NCBI RefSeq assembly: GCF_900220995.1
Contig: NZ_OBQF01000001.1
Location: 248,001-312,000 of the forward strand
DNA from: Salinicoccus kekensis
GTDB taxonomy: Bacteria; Bacillota; Bacilli; Staphylococcales; Salinicoccaceae
Length of the DNA: 64,000 bases
Reading direction: 5' to 3'
Shown here: positions 41,970-50,400 of the stretch, one piece after another
Layout of the letters: every line of letters begins with the position of its first letter
Position numbering within the stretch: position 1 is the first letter of the stretch
Notes under the pieces: model-generated
The model's database searches: none
Seen by the model: only the letters and a program-made list of their open reading frames with translations
What the model was told of the DNA's origin: nothing
Program-made: the position numbers and the translations under genes

Positions 41970-43271
41970 ATGAAACACATAGAATATAAAGAAATCGATG
42001 AATTTGTCTACCACGATACGATGGATAACGGCCTGGAGGTCTATCTCATCCAGAAAGCGGGCTACAATAAGAAGTTCGTCACATACACTACAAAGTACGG
42101 CTCGATGGACAACAGGTTTGAAGTCGATGGGGAAGAATACAGCGTGCCGGACGGCATCGCACATTTCCTTGAACATAAGATGTTCGAAAAAGAAGACGGC
42201 GATGTCTTCGATTCATTCGCAAAAGGCGGTGCGAACGCCAATGCATTCACCTCCTATGACAGGACGTCGTACCTTTTCAGCACGACGGATGACTTTTATA
42301 AAAATCTCACGCTTCTGATGGACATGGTTGAAAAGCCGTACTTCACCGAAGAGACGGTCGAACGTGAAATCGGCATCATCAACGAGGAGATCAAAATGTA
42401 TCAGGACAATCCGGGCTACCGCCTGTATTTCGATACGATCAGCCAGATGTACAGCGACCTCCCTGTGAAGATCGACATTGCGGGGACGGAGGCATCCATC
42501 AGTGAGATAACGAAAGATCACTTATACTTATGCCATGATGTGTTCTACCACCCGTCAAACATGGTGATGATCATGGCCGGGGATTTTGATGTCGATGAAA
42601 CTTTCGCTTTCATCCGTGAGCATCAGGAGAAGCGGGGTGCGATCAAGCCCATCGAGGTCAACAGGCTGCTTCCGGAAGAGACGAGGGATGTTGCGAAAAG
42701 CAGGCATGACCTTTATATGGATGTCGAGGAGACGAAAGTCATGCTGGGCTTCAAAAATGAAAAAATCGAATCCGCCTCCGAACGGCTGACGCGTGACATT
42801 GCGATGATGTTCGGGCTGGATATGATATTCGGGGAACAGTCGGAGTATTACTACCAATTGCTGGAAGACGGCATCATCGATGATTCATTCAACTTTGCCC
42901 ATAACGAAGAGAAGGATTTTGCGCATGTCCTGATGACGACACAGACGGATGATCCGGAGCGTTTCACCGCTTCGATCCTGGACATCATAGAAGATATCAA
43001 AGACCAGGATTTCTTCACCGAGGAGAAGCTGTCGAACCAAAAAAGGGAAGTGCTCGGGGACTATCTGTCGAGCCTGAATTCACCCGAGTATATCGCAAAC
43101 CAGTATACGAAGTATCTTCTGGACGGGTATGATCTTTACAAGCTGCCCGACCTCATAGAGGAAATAACGGTGGAGGATATCAAAAAGTATATTTTTGACA
43201 GCCTGGACCGGGATTACCTCGTGGAATGCGTACTCCGTCCCGAAAGCCAAAGAGAGGCCGTGCATGGCTGA
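41970..43271 (+). CDS. ymfH: Active-type M16 zinc peptidase YmfH
   Basis: The 433-residue protein carries the inverted zinc motif HFLEH at residues 65-69 (His65, Glu68, His69) and the downstream glutamate region EREIGIINEEIKMY, so it should be catalytic. It lies 4 nt after ymfF; the two probably form a heterodimer, as mitochondrial processing peptidase does. ATG at 41970 is chosen over the TTG three bases earlier. The stop overlaps the ymfI start by 8 nt, so the genes are translationally linked. Confidence 0.9.
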   Translation: MKHIEYKEIDEFVYHDTMDNGLEVYLIQKAGYNKKFVTYTTKYGSMDNRFEVDGEEYSVPDGIAHFLEHKMFEKEDGDVFDSFAKGGANANAFTSYDRTSYLFSTTDDFYKNLTLLMDMVEKPYFTEETVEREIGIINEEIKMYQDNPGYRLYFDTISQMYSDLPVKIDIAGTEASISEITKDHLYLCHDVFYHPSNMVMIMAGDFDVDETFAFIREHQEKRGAIKPIEVNRLLPEETRDVAKSRHDLYMDVEETKVMLGFKNEKIESASERLTRDIAMMFGLDMIFGEQSEYYYQLLEDGIIDDSFNFAHNEEKDFAHVLMTTQTDDPERFTASILDIIEDIKDQDFFTEEKLSNQKREVLGDYLSSLNSPEYIANQYTKYLLDGYDLYKLPDLIEEITVEDIKKYIFDSLDRDYLVECVLRPESQREAVHG

Positions 43272-43956
43272 GAAGAATTATCTGCTCGTGGGGGCGTCCG
43301 GTGACATCGGCAGGGCGGTCCATTCCGAGCTTGAAGGGGAGAATGTGATCACCGTATCCAAAACGCGCATGCCGCATCACAAAAGCGAGCATCACTTCCT
43401 CGATCTCTCCCGTCCGATCACCGAAGAGGATGTGAGGCGGATCACCGCCGGTGCCGAAGTCCTGGACGGACTGATATGGACCCCGGGCGTGGAGCTGTTC
43501 GGGCTGTTCCAGGATACGAGCCTTGAAGCTCTGGATGAACAATATAACATATCGGTGCGTTCGCTCATCATATTCATAAAAGTGGTTCTGCCTAAACTAA
43601 AGTTGAGCAATAATGGTAGAATAATAGTGATCACTTCAGTGTGGGGCGGCGCCGGCGCGAGTTTTGAAAGCATTTATTCGGCGATGAAGGGTGCACAGAA
43701 CACGCTGGTCAAATCCCTGGCAAAAGAGCTGGCTGCGACGGGTGTCACGGTGAATGCCATTGCACCGGGTGTCGTGGAAGGCAGCATGACGGATGCACTC
43801 CCTGATGAAGACCTTGCAGCGGTGCTCGGTGAACTGCCACAGCAGCGTCTGATCCAGCCTGCCGAAGTCGCGAGCCTTGCAGCCTATCTGCTCAAAGGCG
43901 GTTCCAGGAGCATCAACGGTGAAATACTGAATATAAACGGAGGATGGTACACATGA
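43264..43956 (+). CDS. ymfI: Short-chain reductase YmfI (EF-P 5-aminopentanone reductase)
   Basis: In B. subtilis YmfI reduces the 5-aminopentanone on Lys32 of EF-P to 5-aminopentanol, which tunes translation of proline-rich stretches. The 230-residue SDR protein has the cofactor motif VGASGDIG near the N-terminus, the catalytic Ser in ITSVWGG and Tyr138-Lys142 (YSAMK), followed by VNAIAPGVVEGSM and the terminal SINGEILNINGGWYT. Assignment rests on the ymfF-ymfH-ymfI context and length. It overlaps ymfH by 8 nt and ymfK by 4 nt. EF-P itself is not in the window. Confidence 0.88.
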   Translation: MAEKNYLLVGASGDIGRAVHSELEGENVITVSKTRMPHHKSEHHFLDLSRPITEEDVRRITAGAEVLDGLIWTPGVELFGLFQDTSLEALDEQYNISVRSLIIFIKVVLPKLKLSNNGRIIVITSVWGGAGASFESIYSAMKGAQNTLVKSLAKELAATGVTVNAIAPGVVEGSMTDALPDEDLAAVLGELPQQRLIQPAEVASLAAYLLKGGSRSINGEILNINGGWYT

Positions 43957-44774
43957 TGGATACAGATGACATGCATCCCGAACGTAATATAGAACAGTAC
44001 CTGGAGTACGAAAACGTCATCAACAGACCGGGTCTGCTCGGGGATATCTCCTCGCTGCTCGGTAACCTCGGCATCAGCATCAACACCATCAATGGTGTTG
44101 AAAAGACGCGCCGCGGACTGATCGTGCGTACGGACAACATCGATAAATTGAGGCGGTTCGTCTACATCAGCCAGTATGTCGAAGACATCAACATCATCAA
44201 GGTGAGGAAGCCGCAAGTGCGGGACAGGCTTGCCGTCAGGCACGGCCGGTTCATCAAACGCGACGAAGAGGATAAGAAGATCTTCCGGTTCACACGGGAT
44301 GAAATCGGTATACTCGTCGATTTCCTCGGGGAGTTGTTCATGGAGAAGAAGCACCGGCTGATCGGCATCCGGGGAATGCCGCGCGTCGGCAAGACCGAAT
44401 CAATCGTTGCGGCAAGTGTGACGGCAAAGAAGAAGTGGCTGTTCCTCTCCAGCACGCTGATCAAGCAGACACAGCGCACAAGCCTCCTGAAAGGCGAGTA
44501 TGATGACAGCAACGTTTACATCATCGACGGGGCGGTCACTGCCAATACGACGAACAGGGACCATAAGAATCTCATCAGGGAGATGATGAATTATCCTGCG
44601 GTGAAAGTTGTCGAGCACCCTGACCTTTTCATAGATGATATGAAATATACGATGGATGATTTTGATTTCATCATTGAGCTGAGAGAGCATGAAGATCAGA
44701 AAATCACGTATGAAAAACACAAGAAGAAACATTGGTTCGAAAATGAGGACATGGATTTCTTCAGTGGTTTTTAG
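43953..44774 (+). CDS. ymfK: YmfK-family protein (DUF3388), ACT-like and P-loop regions
   Basis: A conserved Bacillales protein of unknown function. The 273-residue product has an ACT-like N-terminus (ENVINRPGLLGDISSLLGNLGISINTINGVE) and, near residues 138-146, a P-loop-like GIRGMPRVGKTE. It also has a likely Walker B segment in VYIIDGAV and an acidic/aromatic tail. It may be an amino acid- or nucleotide-sensing switch, but this is inference. ATG at 43953 has GGAGG at 9 nt; the ATG at 43944 abuts the ribosome-binding site and cannot be used. It overlaps ymfI by 4 nt. Confidence 0.85.
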   Translation: MMDTDDMHPERNIEQYLEYENVINRPGLLGDISSLLGNLGISINTINGVEKTRRGLIVRTDNIDKLRRFVYISQYVEDINIIKVRKPQVRDRLAVRHGRFIKRDEEDKKIFRFTRDEIGILVDFLGELFMEKKHRLIGIRGMPRVGKTESIVAASVTAKKKWLFLSSTLIKQTQRTSLLKGEYDDSNVYIIDGAVTANTTNRDHKNLIREMMNYPAVKVVEHPDLFIDDMKYTMDDFDFIIELREHEDQKITYEKHKKKHWFENEDMDFFSGF

Positions 44775-44782
44775 GAGGCATT

Positions 44783-45616
44783 ATGAAACTCGGAACATAT
44801 TTGAGGAACCAGCGTGAAAAAGGCGGCATCACCTTAAAAGAGATGCAGGAGAAGTCGGGCATCAGGAAAAATGTCATAAGGATCCTGGAGTCCGGTGATT
44901 TCAACGAGCTGCCCGACCCGAACCATGTATATTTCCTCCTGGAGAAATACTCGAAGGTCCTCGGCATCGATACAGAAAAGTTGTTTTCAAGGTTCAGCGA
45001 CGAGCTGCCCGGGGAGAATGAACAGTCGAAAAAACGCCAGCAGAATGATAATGAGGATTTCAACTATCTGAAGAAAGTGCTGCTGAGTTTTGGTGCGATG
45101 ATTGCGGTCATATTCGTCCTGTGGCTGATTTTGCTGCAGGTCGGATCGGAGACGGGTGCGTTTGAATCAAAGCCCATATATGAATCCACTGCGTTCGATA
45201 TGGCCTCCTTAAACACTGAGGGGGAGCAGGATGCAGCGGAGGAGGAAGATGCTGAGGAAGAGACGGAGAGCCCTGAAGAGGAAGCTGAAGAAGAGGCGCC
45301 TTCAGGGACAGATGTCAGCTATACAGGCATGGATGACAACACTTTATTCTACGAGGTGACGGCAGAGGACACCCTGATCGTCACACTGGAGGGTGAAAAC
45401 TCATGGGTGAGCCTCTCGGATGATGCAGACAACACATATGCATACGAAGAACTCTCCGAAGGGGAGTTTGAAATCAGCGATGAGGCATCCATCCTGTACC
45501 TCACGCTCGGCAATGCGCCGGGCCAGGAATTGACGGTGGGCGGAGAGACTGTGGACAGCACTTCTGCCACCGATACCTTCACAGTGTATTACCAATTCAC
45601 CATTACAAGGGAGTGA
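44783..45616 (+). CDS. rodZ: RodZ-like helix-turn-helix membrane protein (YmfM)
   Basis: RodZ links the MreB/elongasome or envelope to the membrane in rod cells. The 277-residue protein has a cytoplasmic Xre-type HTH ([25 protein letters not shown]), a single membrane helix near residues 97-118, an acidic Glu/Ala-rich linker outside, and a C-terminal beta domain (DUF4115-like). If the organism is a coccus, RodZ without an MreB partner would act differently; MreB lies outside the window. AGGAGG precedes the ATG, 8 nt after ymfK. Confidence 0.88.
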   Translation: MKLGTYLRNQREKGGITLKEMQEKSGIRKNVIRILESGDFNELPDPNHVYFLLEKYSKVLGIDTEKLFSRFSDELPGENEQSKKRQQNDNEDFNYLKKVLLSFGAMIAVIFVLWLILLQVGSETGAFESKPIYESTAFDMASLNTEGEQDAAEEEDAEEETESPEEEAEEEAPSGTDVSYTGMDDNTLFYEVTAEDTLIVTLEGENSWVSLSDDADNTYAYEELSEGEFEISDEASILYLTLGNAPGQELTVGGETVDSTSATDTFTVYYQFTITRE

Positions 45617-45620
45617 CGAT

Positions 45621-46205
45621 ATGAATATACCTAATCAATTAACGGTTTTTCGAGTGATCCTGATACCCGTCTTCATGTTGTTCGCCCTTGTGGACTTCGG
45701 ATTCGGGGAAATGACTTTTCTCGGCGGTGAAGTCATCCGGGTGGAGCAGTTCATCGCAGCTGTCGTGTTCGTCATTGGGACGTTCACTGATTTCCTTGAC
45801 GGCTATCTCGCCCGGAAATGGAATCTGATAACGAACATGGGCAAGTTCCTCGACCCTCTGGCCGATAAACTGCTGGTCACTGCGGGACTGATCGTCCTCG
45901 TCGAATGGCACACCATCTCATCATGGATTGCGGTTGTGATCATCGCCCGCGAGTTTGCAGTCACGGGACTCAGACTGCTGCAAATCGAACAGGGGTTTGT
46001 AAGTGCAGCTTCAAACCTTGGGAAGGTGAAGACGGTATTCCAGATGCTCGCCCTCATATTTTTACTGTTCGGCGACATCTTCACCCAGTTTGTACCGTTC
46101 TCGCCCGGCATGCTCCTGATGTATGCGGCCGTCTTCTTCACCGTACTTTCCGGCGTGGAATACTTCTATAAGGGCAGGGCGGTCTTCAAAGCCGGCTCGA
46201 AATGA
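45621..46205 (+). CDS. pgsA: CDP-diacylglycerol-glycerol-3-phosphate 3-phosphatidyltransferase
   Basis: PgsA makes phosphatidylglycerophosphate from the CDP-DAG produced by CdsA (same window). The 194-residue membrane protein contains the CDP-alcohol phosphotransferase signature spread over [12 protein letters not shown] and [10 protein letters not shown], with all catalytic aspartates present. The start is [19 protein letters not shown]. It lies 4 nt after rodZ. Mutations in this enzyme confer daptomycin resistance in staphylococci. Normally cinA follows; here the SOS-controlled recA does. Confidence 0.95.
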   Translation: MNIPNQLTVFRVILIPVFMLFALVDFGFGEMTFLGGEVIRVEQFIAAVVFVIGTFTDFLDGYLARKWNLITNMGKFLDPLADKLLVTAGLIVLVEWHTISSWIAVVIIAREFAVTGLRLLQIEQGFVSAASNLGKVKTVFQMLALIFLLFGDIFTQFVPFSPGMLLMYAAVFFTVLSGVEYFYKGRAVFKAGSK

Positions 46206-46284
46206 TTCCTGGAGCCCTGTTCCTGCAGCTTTTGGATTTCTGTATGGAAAAGCTTCCGGAATTCAGATTTCTGCACTCCATAAG

Positions 46285-46298
46285 CGAATATATGTTCG
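46285..46298. promoter_or_regulatory. LexA-type SOS box of recA
   Basis: CGAATATATGTTCG matches the Firmicute SOS consensus CGAAC-N4-GTTCG at all but one position. It lies 56 nt before the recA ATG, touching the -35 region. Because it is flanked by AAG/CTT and then a T run (to 46305), the same DNA may also terminate pgsA transcripts. Confidence 0.75.
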
Positions 46299-46324
46299 CT
46301 TTTTTGCTTCATGCATGATATAAT
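46295..46324 (+). promoter_or_regulatory. Putative recA promoter
   Basis: A perfect TATAAT (46319-46324) with a weak TTCGCT -35 (46295-46300) at 18 bp that overlaps the SOS box, so LexA would block polymerase. A second reading is TTGCTT (46304-46309)-17-TATAGA (46327-46332). Confidence 0.5.
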
Positions 46325-46353
46325 ATTATAGAATTAATATTTGGAGGGATAAC

Positions 46354-47418
46354 ATGGACGAAAGACAAAAAGCATTGGAAACTGTTATTAAAAATATGGA
46401 TAAATCTTTTGGCAAAGGCTCAGTCATGAAACTGGGGGATGATGCCGGAAGAAAAGTTTCTACAGTTTCCAGCGGCTCTATCACGTTGGACAAAGCGTTG
46501 GGTGTGGGCGGTTATCCGAAAGGCAGAATCATTGAGATATATGGTCCTGAATCCTCTGGTAAGACGACAGTGTCACTCCATGCGATAGCCGAATCACAGA
46601 AACAGGGCGGCATCGCTGCTTTCATAGATGCAGAACATGCCCTTGATCCCGAATATGCCAAGAATCTGGGTGTAGATACGGAAAACCTCTACCTTTCACA
46701 GCCCGACCATGGTGAGCAGGGACTGGAGATCGCTGAAGCATTTGTAAGGAGCGGTGCGGTGGATATCGTGGTCGTCGACTCCGTTGCGGCCCTTACGCCG
46801 AAAGCGGAAATTGAAGGCGAAATGGGAGACAGCCATATGGGGCTGCAGGCACGTCTGATGTCACAGGCGCTCAGGAAGTTATCCTCGGCCATCTCCAAGA
46901 GCAATACGACGGTGATATTCATCAACCAGATCCGTGAAAAGATCGGTGTCATGTTCGGCAACCCTGAAACGACGACGGGCGGACGTGCGCTCAAGTTCTA
47001 CAGTTCGGTGAGGCTTGAAGTGCGCCGGGCGGAGCAGCTCAAGCTCGGTCAGGAGATCGTGGGTAACAGGACGAAGATCAAAGTCGTCAAAAACAAGGTC
47101 GCACCGCCATTCAGGGTGGCTGAAGTCGATATCATGTACGGAAAAGGGATTTCGAAGACCGGTGAAGTTGTGGACCTTGCATCCGAGATGGATATCGTCG
47201 ACAAGAGCGGCGCCTGGTATTCCTACAACGGCGAACGCCTCGGCCAGGGCAAGGAAAATGTCAAGGCACACCTTGAGGAAAACCCTGAACTGCTTGCAGA
47301 AATCGAGCAGAAATTGAGGAATGCGCTCGGATTCGGTGAAAAAGTTGAAGAAGAGGTTCCTGAAGATTCAGTGGCGGAAGAAAATGTACTGTTCCGTGAA
47401 GAAGAAGAAGAAATCTAA
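46354..47418 (+). CDS. recA: Recombinase RecA
   Basis: RecA drives strand exchange and triggers LexA self-cleavage. The 354-residue protein has Walker A GPESSGKT (64-71), the family signature [37 protein letters not shown] (L2 loop) and an acidic Glu-rich C-terminus. TTGGAGGGA precedes the ATG. It is monocistronic with an SOS-type promoter and a strong terminator. Confidence 0.98.
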   Translation: MDERQKALETVIKNMDKSFGKGSVMKLGDDAGRKVSTVSSGSITLDKALGVGGYPKGRIIEIYGPESSGKTTVSLHAIAESQKQGGIAAFIDAEHALDPEYAKNLGVDTENLYLSQPDHGEQGLEIAEAFVRSGAVDIVVVDSVAALTPKAEIEGEMGDSHMGLQARLMSQALRKLSSAISKSNTTVIFINQIREKIGVMFGNPETTTGGRALKFYSSVRLEVRRAEQLKLGQEIVGNRTKIKVVKNKVAPPFRVAEVDIMYGKGISKTGEVVDLASEMDIVDKSGAWYSYNGERLGQGKENVKAHLEENPELLAEIEQKLRNALGFGEKVEEEVPEDSVAEENVLFREEEEEI

Positions 47419-47424
47419 GTCAAT

Positions 47425-47470
47425 AAGCACCAGCTTTCACGATTGCGAAAGCTGGTGCTTGATTTTATTT
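47425..47470 (+). terminator. Intrinsic terminator after recA
   Basis: A 14-bp perfect stem (AAGCACCAGCTTTC with its complement) around an 8-nt loop, followed by a T-rich run. Confidence 0.85.
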
Positions 47471-47557
47471 GTATTTATATTTAGAATTGTTATATATAAT
47501 ATTTGAAAATTATATTATATATATGATTAGCTTGAGCTTTTTGGGGAGGTGTTTATT

Positions 47558-49117
47558 GTGGAATTGATAAACATTTTCTTGATCTTGCTCGGCATAATTC
47601 TAGGCGTTGTAATCGGATATTTTATAGTGAAGTCAATTTTGACCAGGCAGCAGCAGGAAGCGCGGACCTCAGCCCAGCACATCATCAGCGAAGCTGAGAA
47701 AGAAGCGAACAGCCTGAAGAAAGAGAAGCTGCTGGAAGCAAAAGAGGAAAACCAGAACCTTAAGGATGCTCTGGAACGCGAGCTGGATGAACAGCGCGAC
47801 GACTTAAGGGCATTCGAATCCAGGCTGCTGCAGAAAGAACAGATGCTTGACCGCAAAAGTGAAAATCTGGAAAAGAAAGACGAAGCCCTGGAGATTAAAG
47901 AGGCGAAAATTGAAGAAAAACAGCAATTGGTTGATGCCGAGGATGGAAAGATCAAAGAAATTATCAATCAGCAGGAAACAGAATTATCCCGCATCTCCGG
48001 TTTAACACGTGTGGAAGCACGAGAAGAACTATTCTCTGAACTAGAGAAAGAACTGTCACATGATATGGCTGTTATGGTTAAGGAAAAACAGAACCAGATG
48101 AAAATGGACGTAGACAAACAAGCGAAGGAACTGCTCGCCATGACTGCACAGAGATATGCAGCCGAGTATACTTCCGAATCTACCGTTTCCGTAGTGAATT
48201 TACCGAATGATGAAATGAAAGGCCGTATAATAGGGCGTGAAGGCCGTAATATACGCACACTTGAAACACTGACGGGTGTCGACTTGATCATTGACGATAC
48301 ACCTGAGGCAGTTATTTTATCAGGCTTTGATCCAATACGCCGGGCCATTGCGAAAAACGCATTGGAATCACTGGTGCAGGATGGAAGGATCCACCCGGGA
48401 AGAATTGAAGAAATGGTGGATAAAGCGAGACGCAATATGGAATCGGATATCCGTGATGCAGGTGAGGCTGCAGCGTTTGAACTCGATATCCACAATTTGC
48501 ATCCGGAACTCATCAAACATCTTGGCAAGATGAAATACCGTTTAAGTTACGGGCAGAATGTGCTCAAACACTCCGTCGAAGTCGGGTATCTTGCAGGCAT
48601 GCTTGCAAGCGAACTCGGGGAAGACGTGGCGATGGCACGTCGTGCAGGACTGCTTCATGATATCGGCAAAGCGATCGACCATGAAGTGGAAGGCAGCCAT
48701 GTTGAAATCGGTGTGGAACTCGCCAAGCGTTACAAAGAGCCGGAAACAGTCATCAATGCGATTCATTCGCATCATGGTGATGTTGAACCGAATAATATAA
48801 TATCGATACTTGTTGCGGCAGCGGATGCTCTGAGTGCTGCAAGACCGGGCGCGAGAAGAGAGACGCTTGAAAATTATGTGAAGCGTCTGGAGAGGCTTGA
48901 AGAAATTGCGGAAGCCCATCCGGGTGTCGAGAAGACATTTGCAATCCAGGCAGGCCGGGAAATCAGGGTGATGGTGTCGCCTGATGCCATCGATGACCTG
49001 AATGCCCACAGACTTGCCAGGGACATCAAAAAACAAGTTGAAGATGAACTGCAGTATCCAGGACACATTAAGGTGACAGTCGTCCGTGAGATGAGGGCAG
49101 TGGAATATGCCAAATAA
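47558..49117 (+). CDS. rny: Ribonuclease Y
   Basis: RNase Y is the membrane-bound endonuclease that starts much mRNA decay in Firmicutes. The 519-residue protein has one N-terminal membrane helix ([19 protein letters not shown]), a long coiled coil (about residues 30-190), a KH domain with [11 protein letters not shown] and an HD phosphohydrolase domain with the metal pair His367-Asp368 ([10 protein letters not shown]). GTG at 47558 has GGGGAGGTG at good spacing. ricA, encoding a regulator of RNase Y specificity, lies 13 kb downstream. Confidence 0.97.
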   Translation: MELINIFLILLGIILGVVIGYFIVKSILTRQQQEARTSAQHIISEAEKEANSLKKEKLLEAKEENQNLKDALERELDEQRDDLRAFESRLLQKEQMLDRKSENLEKKDEALEIKEAKIEEKQQLVDAEDGKIKEIINQQETELSRISGLTRVEAREELFSELEKELSHDMAVMVKEKQNQMKMDVDKQAKELLAMTAQRYAAEYTSESTVSVVNLPNDEMKGRIIGREGRNIRTLETLTGVDLIIDDTPEAVILSGFDPIRRAIAKNALESLVQDGRIHPGRIEEMVDKARRNMESDIRDAGEAAAFELDIHNLHPELIKHLGKMKYRLSYGQNVLKHSVEVGYLAGMLASELGEDVAMARRAGLLHDIGKAIDHEVEGSHVEIGVELAKRYKEPETVINAIHSHHGDVEPNNIISILVAAADALSAARPGARRETLENYVKRLERLEEIAEAHPGVEKTFAIQAGREIRVMVSPDAIDDLNAHRLARDIKKQVEDELQYPGHIKVTVVREMRAVEYAK

Positions 49118-49157
49118 AAAAGCTCCGAACTTTGATAAGTTCGGAGGCTTTTTTTAT
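49116..49157. terminator. Convergent terminator between rny and the small minus-strand gene
   Basis: AAGCTCCGAACTT pairs with AAGTTCGGAGGCTT (one bulge), with A and T runs on both sides, so it can serve rny and the opposing gene. Confidence 0.8.
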
Positions 49158-49223
49158 TTTGTAACGGTTTTGTCTTTAAATTGCTGAGGATCTGCTGTAA
49201 GTTCATGGCTTTTTCATGTATAA

Positions 49224-49442
49224 TTACATTTTGGCGTCATTATCTTTCAAAATCTGCAGTATCTCGGATGTCTCCTGGGTGCTGTGGGTGGTTGAAATCC
49301 TTTCATATTTTTCCGCAAGACGGTATGCGCTCAAATATAATTCCAAAGCCTCCATCGCCTTTTCATCTGCAGTGGATGCATTCGCGGGATTAGCGATGAC
49401 TGCGGTCCTTGCGAATTCCTTCGGATCGATTGATAATGACAT
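49224..49442 (-). CDS. Small hypothetical protein on the minus strand between rny and ymdB
   Basis: This is the only minus-strand gene I accept. Its ATG (complement of 49440-49442) is preceded by TAGGAGTG with 8-nt spacing, and the 72-residue product starts MSLSIDPKEFARTAVI. It is rich in Ala/Glu/Leu and looks helical, with no membrane segment and no known motif. It fills most of a 422-nt gap and converges on rny, sharing a bidirectional terminator. I do not recognise the family. Support comes from the ribosome-binding site and sensible composition; no homology could be tested. Confidence 0.65.
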   Translation of the reverse strand: MSLSIDPKEFARTAVIANPANASTADEKAMEALELYLSAYRLAEKYERISTTHSTQETSEILQILKDNDAKM

Positions 49443-49539
49443 GCACTTCACTCCTAAAATTTTTTATATTATTTCCTACCCAGAGACACACCTGATAAAC
49501 ATACATACCAGCAAAAATTAATTTAGTAAGGATGAAATC

Positions 49540-50298
49540 ATGAGAATTTTATTTATAGGCGACGTGGTCGGTAAAGTGGGCAGAAGGATGGTGCGTGATC
49601 ATCTGCTTGCACTCAAAAGGGAGCACGGGGCACAGATCGCCATCGTCAACGGGGAGAATGCCGCCCATGGCAAGGGCATCACCGAAAAAATCTACAAGGA
49701 ACTGCTCGGATATGGTGCGGACTTCATAACGCTCGGCAATCATGCGTTCGCAAAAAATGAAGTCTACGGGCTGCTTGACGGCAAAGTCAATATGATCAGG
49801 CCGCTGAACTATCCTGAGTCGGCACCGGGGCGGGGGCATGAGATCATCAACGTCAACGGTAAAAAGCTGCTGATACTCAACCTGCAGGGCAGAAGCTTCA
49901 TGCCGCCGATCGACTGCCCGTTCAAGGCAGCGGATCATGTTCTTGAAAACAACGACTATGATGAGGCGTTCGTCGATTTCCACAGCGAGACGACGAGTGA
50001 AAGCCTTGCAATGGGATATTACCTGGACGGCAGGGTGGATGCGGTCGTTGGCACCCACACCCATGTGCAGACCAATGATGAACAGATCCTACCCGGCGGT
50101 ACGGCCTACATCACGGATGCGGGCATGACCGGGTTCAAGGACGGGATTTTAGGCATACGCAAAGAGGAAGTCATCGAGCGTTTCTTAAATCAGCTCCCCG
50201 TGAGACATGATGTGCCGGACGAAGGGAAAGGCATCTTATCCGGCGTCATCATCGACACCGGTTACAAAAAAATAAAAAAGATCAGGATCACGGAGTAA
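49540..50298 (+). CDS. ymdB: YmdB-type metallophosphoesterase (2',3'-cyclic nucleotide phosphodiesterase)
   Basis: YmdB hydrolyses 2',3'-cyclic mononucleotides and affects biofilm and motility decisions in B. subtilis, where it is linked to RNase Y function. The 252-residue protein has the metal ligands in FIGDVVGKVGR, NGENAAHGKG, GNHAFAKNEV, VDFHSETTSE and VVGTHTHVQT. The stretch after GNH lacks the Trp-Asp seen in B. subtilis. It lies beside rny as in Bacillus and Staphylococcus. Confidence 0.93.
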   Translation: MRILFIGDVVGKVGRRMVRDHLLALKREHGAQIAIVNGENAAHGKGITEKIYKELLGYGADFITLGNHAFAKNEVYGLLDGKVNMIRPLNYPESAPGRGHEIINVNGKKLLILNLQGRSFMPPIDCPFKAADHVLENNDYDEAFVDFHSETTSESLAMGYYLDGRVDAVVGTHTHVQTNDEQILPGGTAYITDAGMTGFKDGILGIRKEEVIERFLNQLPVRHDVPDEGKGILSGVIIDTGYKKIKKIRITE

Positions 50299-50400
50299 GG
50301 GGCTCGGACTCAAGTATGATTTTGCCTGTAAACGGCATCCCGATCATGATTGACGGGCATTTATCTGATATAGTTTTAAATGAAAAGAGGAGGCTCTTAT

